Of a DNA stretch of 64,000 nt, positions 24,014-35,711 are shown in pieces; within the stretch, counting starts at the first letter, position 1; every line of letters starts with the position of its first letter. The notes under the pieces were generated by a model. It searched no databases. It worked only from the letters and a program-made list of their open reading frames with translations, and had not been told where the DNA came from. Origin of the DNA: Taxawa tesnikishii (nom. ined.) (lineage: Eukaryota > Ascomycota > Dothideomycetes > Dothideales); NCBI GenBank assembly GCA_030247885.1, contig JAPDRO010000013.1, positions 124,001 to 188,000 of the forward strand, given 5' to 3'. The position numbers and the translations under genes were made by a program.

Positions 24014-25244
24014 TGAGTGGTTTTCGTACCTGGCAGAAAGAGGATCGCTGGGCAGGAGTATGACGACGTTACGAGGAACACAATCAAATGGAGAAGTTAT
24101 TCTAATGCTAAGTTACTGAGACCGGTCTCACTGTATCATGACTATGAATAGCGAAACATTGCCCCTGTAGCATCCAACTGCCTTCGTGAGAGCCATCTGC
24201 TGTAGAGCGAGAAAAAGATCTCCGTTATCTCGGGTTGGACAGCGTCCAACGTAGCACAATCACTTCTCCACCAACCAGAACCTGGCGTTGGTACGGATCT
24301 CACCACCGTTCTTGCAGTCCATCTGAACTAGCTAGATGGGTGTAGATATAGACACAAACGATGATGCCGGGTCGATCAGCGGACGATTCATTTTGTTGCT
24401 GTTGTTGAAGGTGAAATCCTCGCAGGGGACATCGCCATAGGACCGGTAACGCGACGGAGAAGCTGCTCGTGTAGCGGAGTCTGGAGGGACGCGACAGGCG
24501 CCCAGTCGTGCTCTCGCGTTCCTCCAGGTTCGTCACACCAAGCTGTCCAATGTACGCTCATCCAACCACCAGATGATCTGCGATCGCGAGACCGCATCGC
24601 CTCGAGTATGTCAGTGGTTAGATGCCGTCCATCTCACGAATACTCTCCTTGCCCTCCCATAACCCCCAGCTGTCCCCAATCCACAAGCGGTGTCCTATCA
24701 CGCATTGTAGTGGCGCGGAAGGACTGTGTTCTGGGGAAGACTTGAGCGAGCAGAGTGAGCAGGAATGCTTATATGTATATATTGCGAAGCGTTCCGTGCT
24801 GCTTGGGGAAGAGAGAAGCATGTGAAGTAGCTGTCAGACACTCGTCAAGTCGCTCATAAGTAAGAGACGGATGAAGAACGAACTGGGAACTGGTATTCGC
24901 CATGCGTTGCGCATCCCTGCCGAGTAACGTCGTGTCTGGTTGAGTTGATCGAATGCTACGTCCTGGTCTTCATGCACTGGAGATGATTGAACGTCAAGGG
25001 TCTGGTTTACGGTCCGGTATCCGGACGTGCCCACTTCGCGTGGCATGGCGCCAGATTGATAAGATTAAGCGCGTCATCATCAACCTTCACCTTCCCCGTC
25101 GCCTTCCTATAGCTATAGTGGTTCAAGGTACTTGATAGCTAAGCTATCTCAGCTGTCACCACTGCCTTCCTATTGTTCTTGATCTACAACGTCTTGATTC
25201 TTACCAGAAGTCTTTCGATCAAACCCTTTAGACTCTGGGTGATC
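24014..25244. other. 1.2-kb intergenic region, no supported gene
   Basis: It lies between the tandem genes TRS85 and DDB1. Only short overlapping open frames are present. The last few hundred bases should hold the DDB1 promoter. Confidence 0.4.
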
Positions 25245-28200
25245 ATGGCATATCTAGCTTCAATCCACCGGCCCAGCAGCGTCCGGCACGCGCTGAAGCT
25301 GAACTTCCTCACACCGGAAGATGAAACTCTTGTGGTAGCGTAAGTGCCACTGCATCTATTGCTTTACTGTATGCTGAGCTTTGTGAAGCAAGGCAAACCG
25401 CCTCGAGTTCTACGCCCAGCAACCCGATGGCCTCATTCTACAACACTCCAAAGCCATCTATGGCAAGGTTACCATGCTTCAGAAGCTCCACTCTGCCTCT
25501 TCCAAAACCGACCACCTGTTTGTCGGAACTGATATGTACATGTACTTCACCCTGTCATGGGACCCAGCATCCAGGCAACTGCGGACAGAGAAGAGCTACA
25601 AAGATCTGGCGGAGAAGGCTGGAAGGGACTCCCAAACTGGCGACAGGTGCCATGTCGATCCAACAAGAAGATTCATGACATTGGAGATCTACGAAGGTGT
25701 GGTGAATATCGTGCCCATCGTACACCCAGGAAAGCGGAAATCGGACGCAGAGATCGGCAGCCTTGCGGAACCAGTGCCAGTCAGGATACCGGAGCTTTTT
25801 GTTAAATCTTCGGCCTTTGTACACCGGCGTCAGGAAAAGGCCAAACCGCACTTGGCTCTTTTGTATGATGATGCTCAAGGGAAGATGAGATTGAAGCTTC
25901 GGGAACTGGACTATACCCCTGGCCTTGGTGACGACCCTGGCCAAGCTTCTCTGGAGGATGAAGTCGAGGTCAAGGGAGAACTGGAACTAGGAGCAAGCCA
26001 TGTAATACCGTTAGGAGCACCTTCACATGGATTGCTGATACTTGGCGAACAATCTATATCCTACTGGGACGAGTTCCAGGCCGAACTACATACGGAGCCT
26101 CTCGATGAAGCCACCATCTTCGTTGCCTGGGAACAGATTGACGATCAGCGATTTGTTTTAGCGGACGATTACGGCAGGCTTTACCTTCTCATGGTTGTCT
26201 ACAACCATAAACACGATGTTGAGAGCTGGAAGCTGGACCTTCTCGGAGAGACGTCGAGAGCGTCAACCTTGGTATATCTGGACGCAGGGCGAATTTTTGT
26301 GGGTTCGCATCAAGGAAATTCTCAGGTCATTCAAATCAAGGAGAGGGAGATTGAAATCATTCAAACCTTTTCTAACATTGCACCCATTCTGGATTTCTCG
26401 GTCATGGACATGGGGAACCGATCAAGCGAAGCACAAGTCAACGAGTATTCTTCAGGACAAGCCCGGATCGTCACAGGTAGCGGCGCTTTTAAGGACGGCA
26501 GTCTGCGCAGCGTACGAAGTGGCGTTGGGCTTGAGGATCTGGGTTCATTAGGAGAAGTTGGACATGTTGCAGATATTTTCGGCATCAAGTCCAGCCCAAG
26601 GAGCGAGTTCACCGACGCATTAGTCGTTTCTTCACTTGCAAACACTCGGGTCTTCGTGTTTGCATCGAGTGGAGAAGTGGAAGAAGTAGGAGATTTCAAG
26701 GGCATGGACCTTGCTCAAAGTACAGTCCTGGCGCAAGAGCTACCTGGGGGACAGATTTTGCAGGTCACGAAGTCCGCCGTCCGACTCTTGGATTCAGAAA
26801 GCGGTATGGCCGTCGCTGATTGGTCGCCAGAAGGCGGATTCACCATTGCTGCAGCTTCCGCGGTGGATGATTCTGTTCTGGTGTCTGTCAGTGGAGTTGG
26901 CCTGGTGCTCCTCACGGCGGCAGGTGGCGTCCTTAAGGTGCAAGCTTCGAGGAATTTTGATGTCAATTCTCAAGTGGCTTGTATTGCCCTTTCGTCAGCG
27001 CTTGATGCCTGTGTGGTAGGCTTCTGGCAAGGCTCGGTAATCGCATTGCTTGATGCGAAGACGCTGGAGACCATTCATACCGAAACAGCAGAAGAAGATA
27101 CAATCGCTGTACCCCGTTCGCTCATTGTGGCCCACATACTCGAACATTCCGCACCTACACTCTTCGTGGGAATGGCGGATGGCAATGTCGTCACCTACAC
27201 TATTGATCCTACAACCAACGCTCTTTCCGCAAGGAAAAGCATCGTCCTCGGCACACAACAGGCTACCTTTAAGGCGTTGCCAAGGGAGACAGCGGCCTGC
27301 AGAACGTGTTCGCCATCTGCGAGCATCCGAGCTTGATCTACGGATCTGATGGACGTATCGTTTACTCCGCAATTACCGCCGAAGATGCGTCTTGCGTGTG
27401 TCACTTCGACGCAGAAGCATTCCCCAACGCAATTGCTATTGCAACCTCGGAAGAGCTGAAGCTGGCCGTTGTTGATGAGGAGAGGACAACTCACGTTCAA
27501 ACACTATCCCTCAACGAGACCGTACGAAGGATAGCTTACTCGCCAAAACTTCGTGCGTTCGGTTTGGGCACCATCAAGCGAACTCTCGAAAAAGGGTTCG
27601 AGGTGATCGAAAGTCATTTCAAACTCGTGGACGAGGTTGCTTTCCAGGAGCTTCATACCTTTGCCCTCAACCCAGCCGTTGCTGACGAAGAGTCCCAGGA
27701 GGAACTCGTGGAATGCTGCATCAGGGCTGAGCTGCCAGACGGTTCTGGGGATGTCGCCGAACGTTTCATCGTTGGCACGTCCTATCTGGACGAGGAGAAC
27801 CCCGAGAGCACTCGAGGTCGTATCCTCGTGTTTGGGGTTACTGCGGAACGCCAATTGAAGCTTGTCAGCGAGGTACACCTGAAGGGGGCGTGCAGGTGCT
27901 TAGCTATGGCTGGCAACTATATCGTGGCAGCGTTGGTAAAGACGGCAAGTGTCGTCAATGTGTGCGTTGGAAAGAAGACTATCACTAACAGGCGCTAGGT
28001 CGTTGTCTACTCGTTCAACTACGACTCCCCAAGCACTCCACACCTAGACAAGCAAGCCAGCTACCGCACCTCAACCGCACCAATTGACATCACCGTGACC
28101 TCCAGCAACCTGATCGCCATCGCCGATCTTATGAAATCTGTCACCCTCGTCCAGTTCACACCCGGCGTCGGCGGTTCTGTCGGCAAACTTGATGAAGTGG

Positions 28201-28748
28201 CGCGTCATTACGAAACCGCATGGGCGACGGCCGTAGCCTGCGTTGACGCCAACAGCTACCTGGAATCCGACGCCGAGGGCAACTTGGTCGTGCTGAACTA
28301 CGACGTCGCGGGCTTCTCTGAGGAAGACAAGAAGCGCCTACGCGTCACTTCCGAGCTGCATCTGGGTGAGATGGTCAACCGTATCCGTCGCATCGACGTT
28401 GTCCCTACTGCCGGCGCCGTCGTGATCCCGCGCGCTTTCGTCGCTACTGTTGAGGGTAGCATATACCTCTTTGCTCTCATCGCGGCTGAGCACCAGAACA
28501 CGCTCATGCGTCTGCAGGAGAAGATGGCTGAGATGGTGGCCGCGCCGGGAAACGTGCCGTTCAACAAGTACCGTGCCTTCAGGAACTCGGTGAGGGCGAA
28601 CGAGGAGCCGAACCGCTTCGTGGACGGCGATCTGGTGGAAAGGTTTTTAGATTGCAGTGATGAGGTCCAGGAGAAAGTATGCCAGGGGCTCGATAACGGC
28701 GTCGAGGAGATACGGACTATGGTTGAGATGCTCAGGAGGTTGCACTAG
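25245..28748 (+). CDS. DDB1: DNA damage-binding protein 1 (DDB1), CUL4 ubiquitin ligase adaptor
   Basis: A triple beta-propeller adaptor of CUL4 E3 ligases. The start is ATG 25245 (MAYLASIHRPSSVRHALKL). A 49-nt intron (25340-25388) joins LVVA to KANRLEFYAQ. Family stretches: FVGTDMYMYFTLSWDPASR, FVLADDYGRLYLLMV, PTLFVGMADGNVVTYTID, RIAYSPKLRAFGLGTIKR and SEVHLKGACRCLAMAGNYIV. The C-terminal part has ITVTSSNLIAIADLMKSVTL and a helical end EEIRTMVEMLRRLH. The second intron (27945-27998) has a GC donor (GCAAGT) and a CTAAC branch site; splicing gives ALVKTVVVYSFNY. One break at 27284-27286 (GGG) is one missing G, restoring PRGDSGLQNVFAICEHP. Confidence 0.95.
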
Positions 28749-29058
28749 AGGGTACGAAACGGTTACGAAGAATGACATGAACACGGTAGGTTGTTCTCTA
28801 ACAGCTACTGCGGCCTTTTCATACAAACTACGTAGCTTCCTGTACCTCGCAATTGCTATGGCACGTACTAGGGTGCTTCGCAGCTACGATAGCCCAAAGG
28901 TTCGAATAACTTGTCTTTGCCGAGTATGTTTACTCAGCTCGGCTACTGCGCTTCATGATATAGCAAGATACTAGCACAGATCCTAAACAAAAACGTACAA
29001 GGACATTCCGATAAACATCGTAGTATAAACCGAAGGGCAAAGTAGTAGTAATAGGAAT

Positions 29059-29991
29059 ATGAAGGGTAGTAAGATAAACAATAAGTTGAATATCCTGTCC
29101 AGCGCACAAGGCGGTAGGTTCAGAGCTTCCGTCAAGGCCCACATCAACCATATCACGCGCGCGGCCGTCTTGAATAAATTGGTAAGTATCGAGATCGAGT
29201 CCCTTCTCATTCCTTCCATAGAATGTGCTGACAATGAGAAACAGCGTCACTATGCCGCTTGCGCACAGCTGCAGCATCTTCTGAACCATGAACACACAGG
29301 TCGACGCATGGTACAGGTCCGGCAAGCGCGCAGTATGCAGCGTTTGACTCAGGTTTATCTCTTCGAGTTGAACCGGTACCGCGGCACCTACCCCAACCCC
29401 ATCCAGCCGTTGAAAATGGCATTCATGGAGACAACCCATGCGGTAAGCATCATTTTGCCATACCAGTGGACCATCCGCATACACGTTCATCGGATATGCT
29501 GACACCTATAACAGGCACTCGAGGAAGGGAAATAGCGCGGTCTGTCAAGCGCGCATCCTTCAATGGTTGGGTATTGCCTGCTTTTGCGCGTGGGCCGGCA
29601 CAGACAGCAGCAAGCAGAGCGGGTCTACCGCTTCGAACTGCAGCGATACCACAACGCTGCTACCAAGGACAAGTCGGAGATGGCCTTTGTCGGATCTGCA
29701 CATAAGGTAAACACCCTTGGTCGACATCTCAACCGTATATACTGACGTCTGTGCTAGAAGTACTGCGAAGCTCAGAAGTCCGGTACACCAGCTCCGCACG
29801 CGCATGCAATCCGCTTCAACCTGATCCTGTGTGTCGGAGTTCAGCGCGGAATTCTGAGGAGGGTTGATACTGAGACGCGTCCTGTCAAGGGCAGCCCAAG
29901 AGCCGCCAGTGAGCGTAATACTATTCCATCACTAAGACTGATTGAGTCTGTAGCCGATGTGGTTGTCAAGAAGGAAGGAGTCCAGGAATAG
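29059..29991 (+). CDS. unrecognised four-exon gene with a duplicated exon and one in-frame stop
   Basis: Exons 29059-29181, 29245-29442, 29515-29706 and 29758-29991 are all in phase 0. The introns have GTAAGT/GTAAGC/GTAAAC donors and a CTGAC branch shortly before AG. Exons 2 and 3 are homologous: about 66 codons each, sharing Q-x4-VY-x-FEL-x-RY (TQVYLFELNRY and ERVYRFELQRY), MAF, and an end at TTHA or SAHK exactly at the intron. Exon 4 begins KYCEAQKSGTPAPHA and ends KKEGVQE. A TAG at 29533-29535 interrupts exon 3 soon after the splice site. I do not recognise the family. No signal peptide or membrane segment is seen. It could be a real gene whose TAG is a substitution, or a decaying one. Confidence 0.45.
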
Positions 29992-30555
29992 ATTTGCGCG
30001 TCGCATATGATGTGGTCTATCAGGTTGTCTAAAGGTCTTCAGCAAATGCCTTGATGTTCGCAGAGTGGAAGAATGTTCATATTTGGCTGGAGGCGCAAAC
30101 GGGTCTTTGACGGAAAGATTTTACTTACTCGACTTGGTTCCAATTTATTTCTGCAGTCTCTGTCTTTTCCTGGTTTGTTTTCGGCAAGATGTTTCTGAGA
30201 AATACTATGAGAAGCCTTAAAGAATAACGAGACAACGAACAACTATGCAAGTACGAGTCGTTCCGAGCGCATGTGAATGAAATGTTCTTTCCATTGATCG
30301 TATTATGGAAGCTTACTTCATAGCAATTATGGGTATCTTGAGGGTATGAACATGAGAAAAGCAATGCGCATCATTGCAAAGATCCCACATGTGTAAAGAT
30401 ATTCACACGCAAGTCGCCTCCATCAATATCCCAACGCCAGTGTTGAATCCGATGAGCGTCAGCAGTATTCGTCGCAGCAGATCACATGATGCAGCCGAGC
30501 GTATGACATCTCGTCCTTTTCCTGGACCATCACGAGAAGCGAATGGTCATCCGAC
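29992..30555. other. intergenic, relatively AT-rich, no supported gene
   Basis: It lies between convergent 3' ends. No domain or RNA gene was recognised. Confidence 0.35.
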
Positions 30556-31944
30556 TCAGAGATCAGGATCGGGTCCCTCATACGGTGCGTCGAATTTCGC
30601 AAGCCCTTCCTCAGCCAACCTGGTCACGACATTGCGGCAGTGAATGGCAAGGATGGCCAGAGCAAAACTATTCCAGACATCGTAATCCTTCTGTCCAAAG
30701 TCAAGCATGATGACGCTCTTCGTAATCCTGTTCATCGCGTCCATTGCAACCACCGCGACGATGGTGTGACTGATGATGATGCCATAGACGGTAGGCGGGG
30801 CGCGAACGTAGTGGGCAGGATCCACGTCGTCAACAGGATCATACAATTCACCGCCAGGAGAATGGTGGCCGCTGGGACAACGAAGTCCAGGCAGCAGGCA
30901 ATCCGCGCGAACCGCAGCGGCGAGACTGTTCATTTTGGCTTTCACATCAGCATACAAGACTTTGGGATCGGCAGTGGCAGGGCCGGTAGCGATAGCGATG
31001 AGTGTGTTGTGGGCGCCTTCGGCTCCAGCGTCCTTGAAAGCCCAAGCGATGTAGTCGCAGATGTGCTGGCAGATAAGAGATTCAGGGCGCTTCCTAGAGA
31101 TGACTTTGTCTCTGACTCGACCGCCAAGACCAATGAGTTGAGTCAAAGCCTTGGTGGCGTGGAAGTCCCGTCCGCTCATACTCTTGATGAAGGCTAATTC
31201 TGGCCGTTCAGGTGGTGCGAAGAGACCTTCGGGCATGAACCGGAAATCCATGACCCAGTGCTCTGGCATCAATGGCTCAAAACCGCGCAAGTGAAGTTTT
31301 TGAAGCATAGGGATCGCGTCAATAGACCAGCCAGCAGCTGCGAGCTCCTGGAATGTGATGTGCTGGTTCTCCTCCTCTTCCTCACGCGTAACCCTTTTCT
31401 TGTGGTATCCTGCAGCGATATACTCCTCTTCTGGTACGACAACAGTATCATCGAGGTTCACCGGAGTACCGAAAGAGTGAGTGCTCGTGGCATGCTTGTC
31501 AGACACGCCTTCCGTATCGCCGTCTCCGACCAAAGTATAACCATTAAGGTCTCCGCCGTCTGCCGCTGATTCAATCATTTCGCGTACATTGTCGTAGACT
31601 TTATCAGATCCATTCAGGAGTGTGTTGCCCTCGAGGGAGTCTGGAAACTCTTCGTCCTCGATCTTCTTGCGCACTTTGTTAGAGGTGTTCGAGGAATCTG
31701 ACGACTCGCGCTTTCTCTTTCTGGAAGTGTGATCATGGGAGTCAAGCATCAACATAGTCCAACTGGCGACCCTGGTGTTTGGACTCATAGACCGACTACG
31801 TGCTTTGATTTGCGCCATGGACAAGCTGTCTGTACGCGTGACAGCGGGTCTCTTGATCTGTACGGGCTGAACGGGATGGATGGGCTTGTCTGTTGTTTCT
31901 GCTTTGCCCCAGAACATGTTTGAGAGTCTTTTGAAGAAGGGCAT
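30556..31944 (-). CDS. conserved fungal protein of unknown function
   Basis: A single-exon frame of 462 residues from ATG 31944 (MPFFKRLSNMFWGK); the frame is open further upstream but this ATG has the most plausible N-terminus. Residues 1-190 are charged and low-complexity with a bipartite basic stretch (SRKRKRESSDSS, NKVRKKIEDEE) that may be a nuclear signal. The C-terminal half is ordered and resembles a widespread Pezizomycotina family of unknown role: ITFQELAAAGWSIDAIPMLQ, FEPLMPEHWVMDFRFMPEGL, VRDKVISRKRPESL, YGIIISHTIVAVVAMDA and YDVWNSFALAILAIHCRN. No catalytic motif is evident. Confidence 0.75.
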   Translation of the reverse strand: MPFFKRLSNMFWGKAETTDKPIHPVQPVQIKRPAVTRTDSLSMAQIKARSRSMSPNTRVASWTMLMLDSHDHTSRKRKRESSDSSNTSNKVRKKIEDEEFPDSLEGNTLLNGSDKVYDNVREMIESAADGGDLNGYTLVGDGDTEGVSDKHATSTHSFGTPVNLDDTVVVPEEEYIAAGYHKKRVTREEEEENQHITFQELAAAGWSIDAIPMLQKLHLRGFEPLMPEHWVMDFRFMPEGLFAPPERPELAFIKSMSGRDFHATKALTQLIGLGGRVRDKVISRKRPESLICQHICDYIAWAFKDAGAEGAHNTLIAIATGPATADPKVLYADVKAKMNSLAAAVRADCLLPGLRCPSGHHSPGGELYDPVDDVDPAHYVRAPPTVYGIIISHTIVAVVAMDAMNRITKSVIMLDFGQKDYDVWNSFALAILAIHCRNVVTRLAEEGLAKFDAPYEGPDPDL

Positions 31945-32546
31945 GGTCGTTGTGCTCTTGTTGTACGTGTAAAACGCGTTCGGAAGGGTGCCCAAGATCA
32001 AAGAAGTGAGGAGAGGTGAGGAATGGTCTTTGTCAGAGAGGTGGCTGGGATGGTCCCATCCGGTCACGTCTGTCTTAAACTTCCTTTGAAGTGGTGCAAT
32101 GACTTACTCGTGCTGAAATATGCAACAGGCGTAGTGGATGGCGTTGAATGCAGTAGATTGCTACAGTTACATATGTGTTCAATAGCTTGAGCATCTTCTT
32201 GTTGTTGTATAGCCGTTTGGTTCCTGCAGACGATGACGAGGTTCGTGTTCGATAAACGCAAGCGGAAAAACTCCGCTCCGATGCCGAGCCTTCAGCCGGA
32301 TCTTGTCTAATCTGAGTATGCCAAGGCACCTAGCCGCAGCATAGCCGTACCGGTGTACTTATCTAACCATACATCCACTCCAGCTGCAGACGCCACATGG
32401 ACGCCTGATGATAAGTAGACGCCGTGTCTGTCGTCTCTTGTATAACAAGATGCATCCCGCCGCCGGAATCCTTCAGCCATATGTAACCACAACCAATAAA
32501 GTTTCAACCGCACCGCCTGCTCTATGCGGTGAGGTTTCACCTGGAT
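31945..32546. other. divergent intergenic region
   Basis: 0.6 kb between divergent genes. No gene is supported and no specific site is claimed. Confidence 0.35.
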
Positions 32547-34951
32547 ATGGTTAACTTCACTCAATGCGCGGTCGATTATGCTAAGCTTACTTCTAATCCT
32601 GACTACACGTTCCCCTATGCATGGACTGGCCGACCTATCGGAATAGAGCTCAGTCCGAACACAACAATCACCACCGAAGGATGTTTGCAGCTTTGCGGAT
32701 CAGGCAATGATTGGTATGGAGGCATTCAGTATTACTAAGTAATTAAAGACTTACGGATAAGGTACGACTGGTCCGAGGCATCGGCCACTATCACAACATG
32801 GGTCTTACCCGTGATTGGCATGCTCTTGCAGGCTCCCTTCCTTAGCAACGCGTTCTGGGAGACCGTGTTCTCGCTTGCAAGATGGGTGGGCAATCCCATG
32901 GCCAGTCTCTCTTATGTCTTGTGGAACATCCGTGTCAGTGGGAAGATAGCTATGATGGTCGATATGGCGATACCCTACAACCAAACGTCTGGAGTGCCTC
33001 GCGCTGGCTCTGACTTTGGTTCGATCCGCGACAGCTCATACATCCTGATGACCATGAACCAGTATACCATGAAAAAGCAAGCCGTCCAAAAGAAGGAAGC
33101 TGAGGGCCTTTTACGGATCGCTCTGTTCAGTAAAGATCTACAGCTCCGAGGCTCTTCACGAAAACTAAACCAATTCCGACAAGACCTTGCCCAGGAAATG
33201 AGAGAAGCCAGGAAACGGGGTGCAGTCCCGGTCTTCATTAGCACTATGTGGTTTCTCTTCTCTTTAGGTATATCCATTCAGTCTGCTTTCGGGTATATCG
33301 GACAGAATACTACCGCGCATGATCTTGCCCTTGGATGTCTCCTATCATGGATGCCAGTCCTCATCCTTTGCAGCATTGTCGACCGCAACCCAGTAGCCGC
33401 GGATGACATTCGAAACAAACTCAACTTACTTGTGGATTCGGTGCGACAGTCTCTAATGGACGATGGTATCCGGCAACACTTCGTCGAGTCGTTTCAAGGC
33501 AATCCGCAAGCCGACAAGATGGAAATCTGGGTTAGCAAAATCAAGGACCAGTGCGGCCACATGAGCGATTTTTTGAAGAATTCGCTGGGCAAGGCCGCAA
33601 GCGTTGGCATTATGGCGCGGCTCATCCGATCCTTTCTGACATCGAAGAGACATACATCGCTTCCAAAGGACGCAATTGGCTTTACAACGAGGATGAAGCC
33701 AGAACACACCTCGTGCTTGGTGTTGACAACGGTGGACTTGGCTGGTTTGACTATCGTGAATTGTGGCAGATTGCCAGCGCTGTTGCTATTGTTGGTGGCA
33801 CCTGTGGTGGGGCATTCATCTTGTCCTATTTTACCCCTACTGTCGGCCTGGGTTGCAGGAGTGGGGGTACACCATTTTTGCGACTACAGCGCTTGGTCTT
33901 CTTGTCTCAGAGATGATCGTATGGTGGTTCATCGATGCGGAGAAACCTGAAACAGTCAGAGAGAGAGCTCGCGCGTTGTCCAGGAAATTGACACATCATC
34001 CCAGGACAAGCAAAGTTCGCAAGTTCTTCATTTCGGTAATGGTGAAGATTCAGCAGATCCTTACCACTATGCTGGACCTCTTGCCTCAAGGCATGCGCAA
34101 GAGTTTACAGGCCGCTCAAGAGACTTGGGAGCAGTCTTCCGCTCAAGGGAAGCTTGAGATTGCTTTCTTCCGCCCAGCAGAGATCATCAACGCCACCTGG
34201 CTATTGTATGTGACCCTCGCTCAGACCTTTGGAGCCTACGTCAATTGCACTTGCATGTCCAGCACCTGGGCCGGATACGGTGGTTATATTGACTTCACTC
34301 AGTACAGTACCACTAATTCTCCTTGGGTGAAGTTCTATTGGACTGCCGGAACAGCTGTTTCGACAGCAATTTTGACCGTCGCAATGGTGTATATTGTCGC
34401 CGAGGTATGTGATACACGCCGGACAGAATATACAAAGGAGTAACGCTAATCTAACCTCCGGACAGTGGTGCCTCCAGAGCCACATCAGCACCTCAAACTA
34501 TGACAGTGCCATGCGAGGATTACGCCGGACCCGTCAGTTCCGTCGAGCGACCTATCCGTTCCGCCTAGCCACAGATATCGTCATCGAACTTGCCTACCTC
34601 CTCCGCAACCTCGTCTACCAGGCCCTGAGAAGGCAAAAACCGCTCCGCCCAGGACGACGCAGCTTAAAGTGGACCCGATCAGATGGTGTTCCGGTCAACG
34701 TCGTTCCGTCAATCGAACTCCCAGACCTTGGACCGCGTCAACGCAGCGGTAGCCAGGCTGCTGATCCCTTGCTTGGAAGCGACATTGCAGACGAATTGCC
34801 GACACCCGACCTTGCGCACTCGAGGGGGCGTCGACACGCGTATCCACCGACACCCTGCACGGGCGGTTCTCTTGGGAGACGCCATCATCGGCTACGGAGC
34901 CAACGGATTTTCTGCAACCCGGATTGCAATCGGGACTGGGGCCACGGCTGA
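32547..34951 (+). CDS. polytopic membrane protein of an uncharacterised fungal family
   Basis: The start is ATG 32547 (MVNFTQCAVDYAKLTS). Exon 1 ends in CLQLCGSGNDW and joins YDWSEASATITTWVLPVIGM across a 48-nt intron (32714-32761) with a TACTAAG branch site. Membrane segments are evident around TWVLPVIGMLLQAPF, VFISTMWFLFSLGISIQSAF, LGCLLSWMPVLILC, AVAIVGGTCGGAFIL, YTIFATTALGLLVSEMIVWW and STAILTVAMVYIVAE. Family landmarks include LSYVLWNIRVSGK and GRKRWHYGAAHPILSDIE. A second intron (34405-34465) leads to WCLQSHISTSNYDSAMRGLR and a polar tail. Two single-base losses break the frame: T6 at 33569-33574 and G5 at 33863-33867. The function of this family is unknown to me. The extreme C-terminus after about 34800 is uncertain. 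Confidence 0.8.
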
Positions 34952-35711
34952 CGTTCGAGCGTCGCACGAGCAATTCCGATGCTGTCGATCCACTCGACCA
35001 TGGAGCCCACGAGAGACGGTAGACGGTCTGGTTCTTCCCGGAGGGGCTTTGCAACACCTCGTTTTCCAATTGTTGTGTAGTGTTCATTGATGCATCGTGT
35101 AAATGAATTGCTAAAGGACATTTACCCCCACGTGTTCTTCTACAAAGATGACGTGCACCGTGTCTGCGAGTGTGCTGCATCGAATCCATATACCAAACCT
35201 CGCGACGGTCATTAGACGGATCTGGGTCTGTGTACTGCAGCTGCAGACTGCCATGAGCGCTCCCAACTCTTCATGTGGTACATACAACCCATGATGGTTC
35301 TCAGCCCAGGTCACTCGAAACAAGCAGGCTCCTCGACACGGATTTGTCTTCTCCTGCCGAGTTCATGTTCCATGCAAGTCGTAGATCTGAGAGGCCCGGA
35401 GAGTATTGGCCTGATCACGCACAAGTAGCGATCATGTGTCTTCATGCTATGATCGCGGAAATCCTTCAGCACCCGAAAACGGAAGCCGAGTGTGTCGTGA
35501 AACCACCACTCTTGCTACGCCTAGCCAGCTCGTACAGAGATATCTGTCAAACGCTCCTACAGTCACAGAGAGCGTCGGATGAATAGGACGTCCACCACCA
35601 TTGCCAGCATCAACGAGCAACCGGTGACGGAGAAACAATCAGGAGTATCTCAGAAGCGTAAATAGTCTTCCACATCCATCCATCCATCCCATCCATCCAG
35701 GCAGGCATCAG
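34952..35711. other. 0.76-kb gap with coding-like fragments
   Basis: Plus-strand stretches at 35090-35215 (MHRVNELLKDIYPHVFFYKD) and 35350-35586 (HAQVAIMCLHAMIAEILQHP) look composed like protein, but they are in different frames, match no family I know and lack clear splice joins. They could be a small broken gene or chance. Confidence 0.25.
35673..35699 (+). repeat. CATC microsatellite
   Basis: CATC units with one slipped C lie just downstream of the RAD18 stop, in its 3' flank. Confidence 0.8.

Noticed and set aside
28930-29505. Minus-strand 191-codon open frame opposite the duplicated-exon gene
   Set aside because: The plus strand shows proper splice sites and an internal protein repeat; the minus-strand frame has neither and is explained as a shadow.
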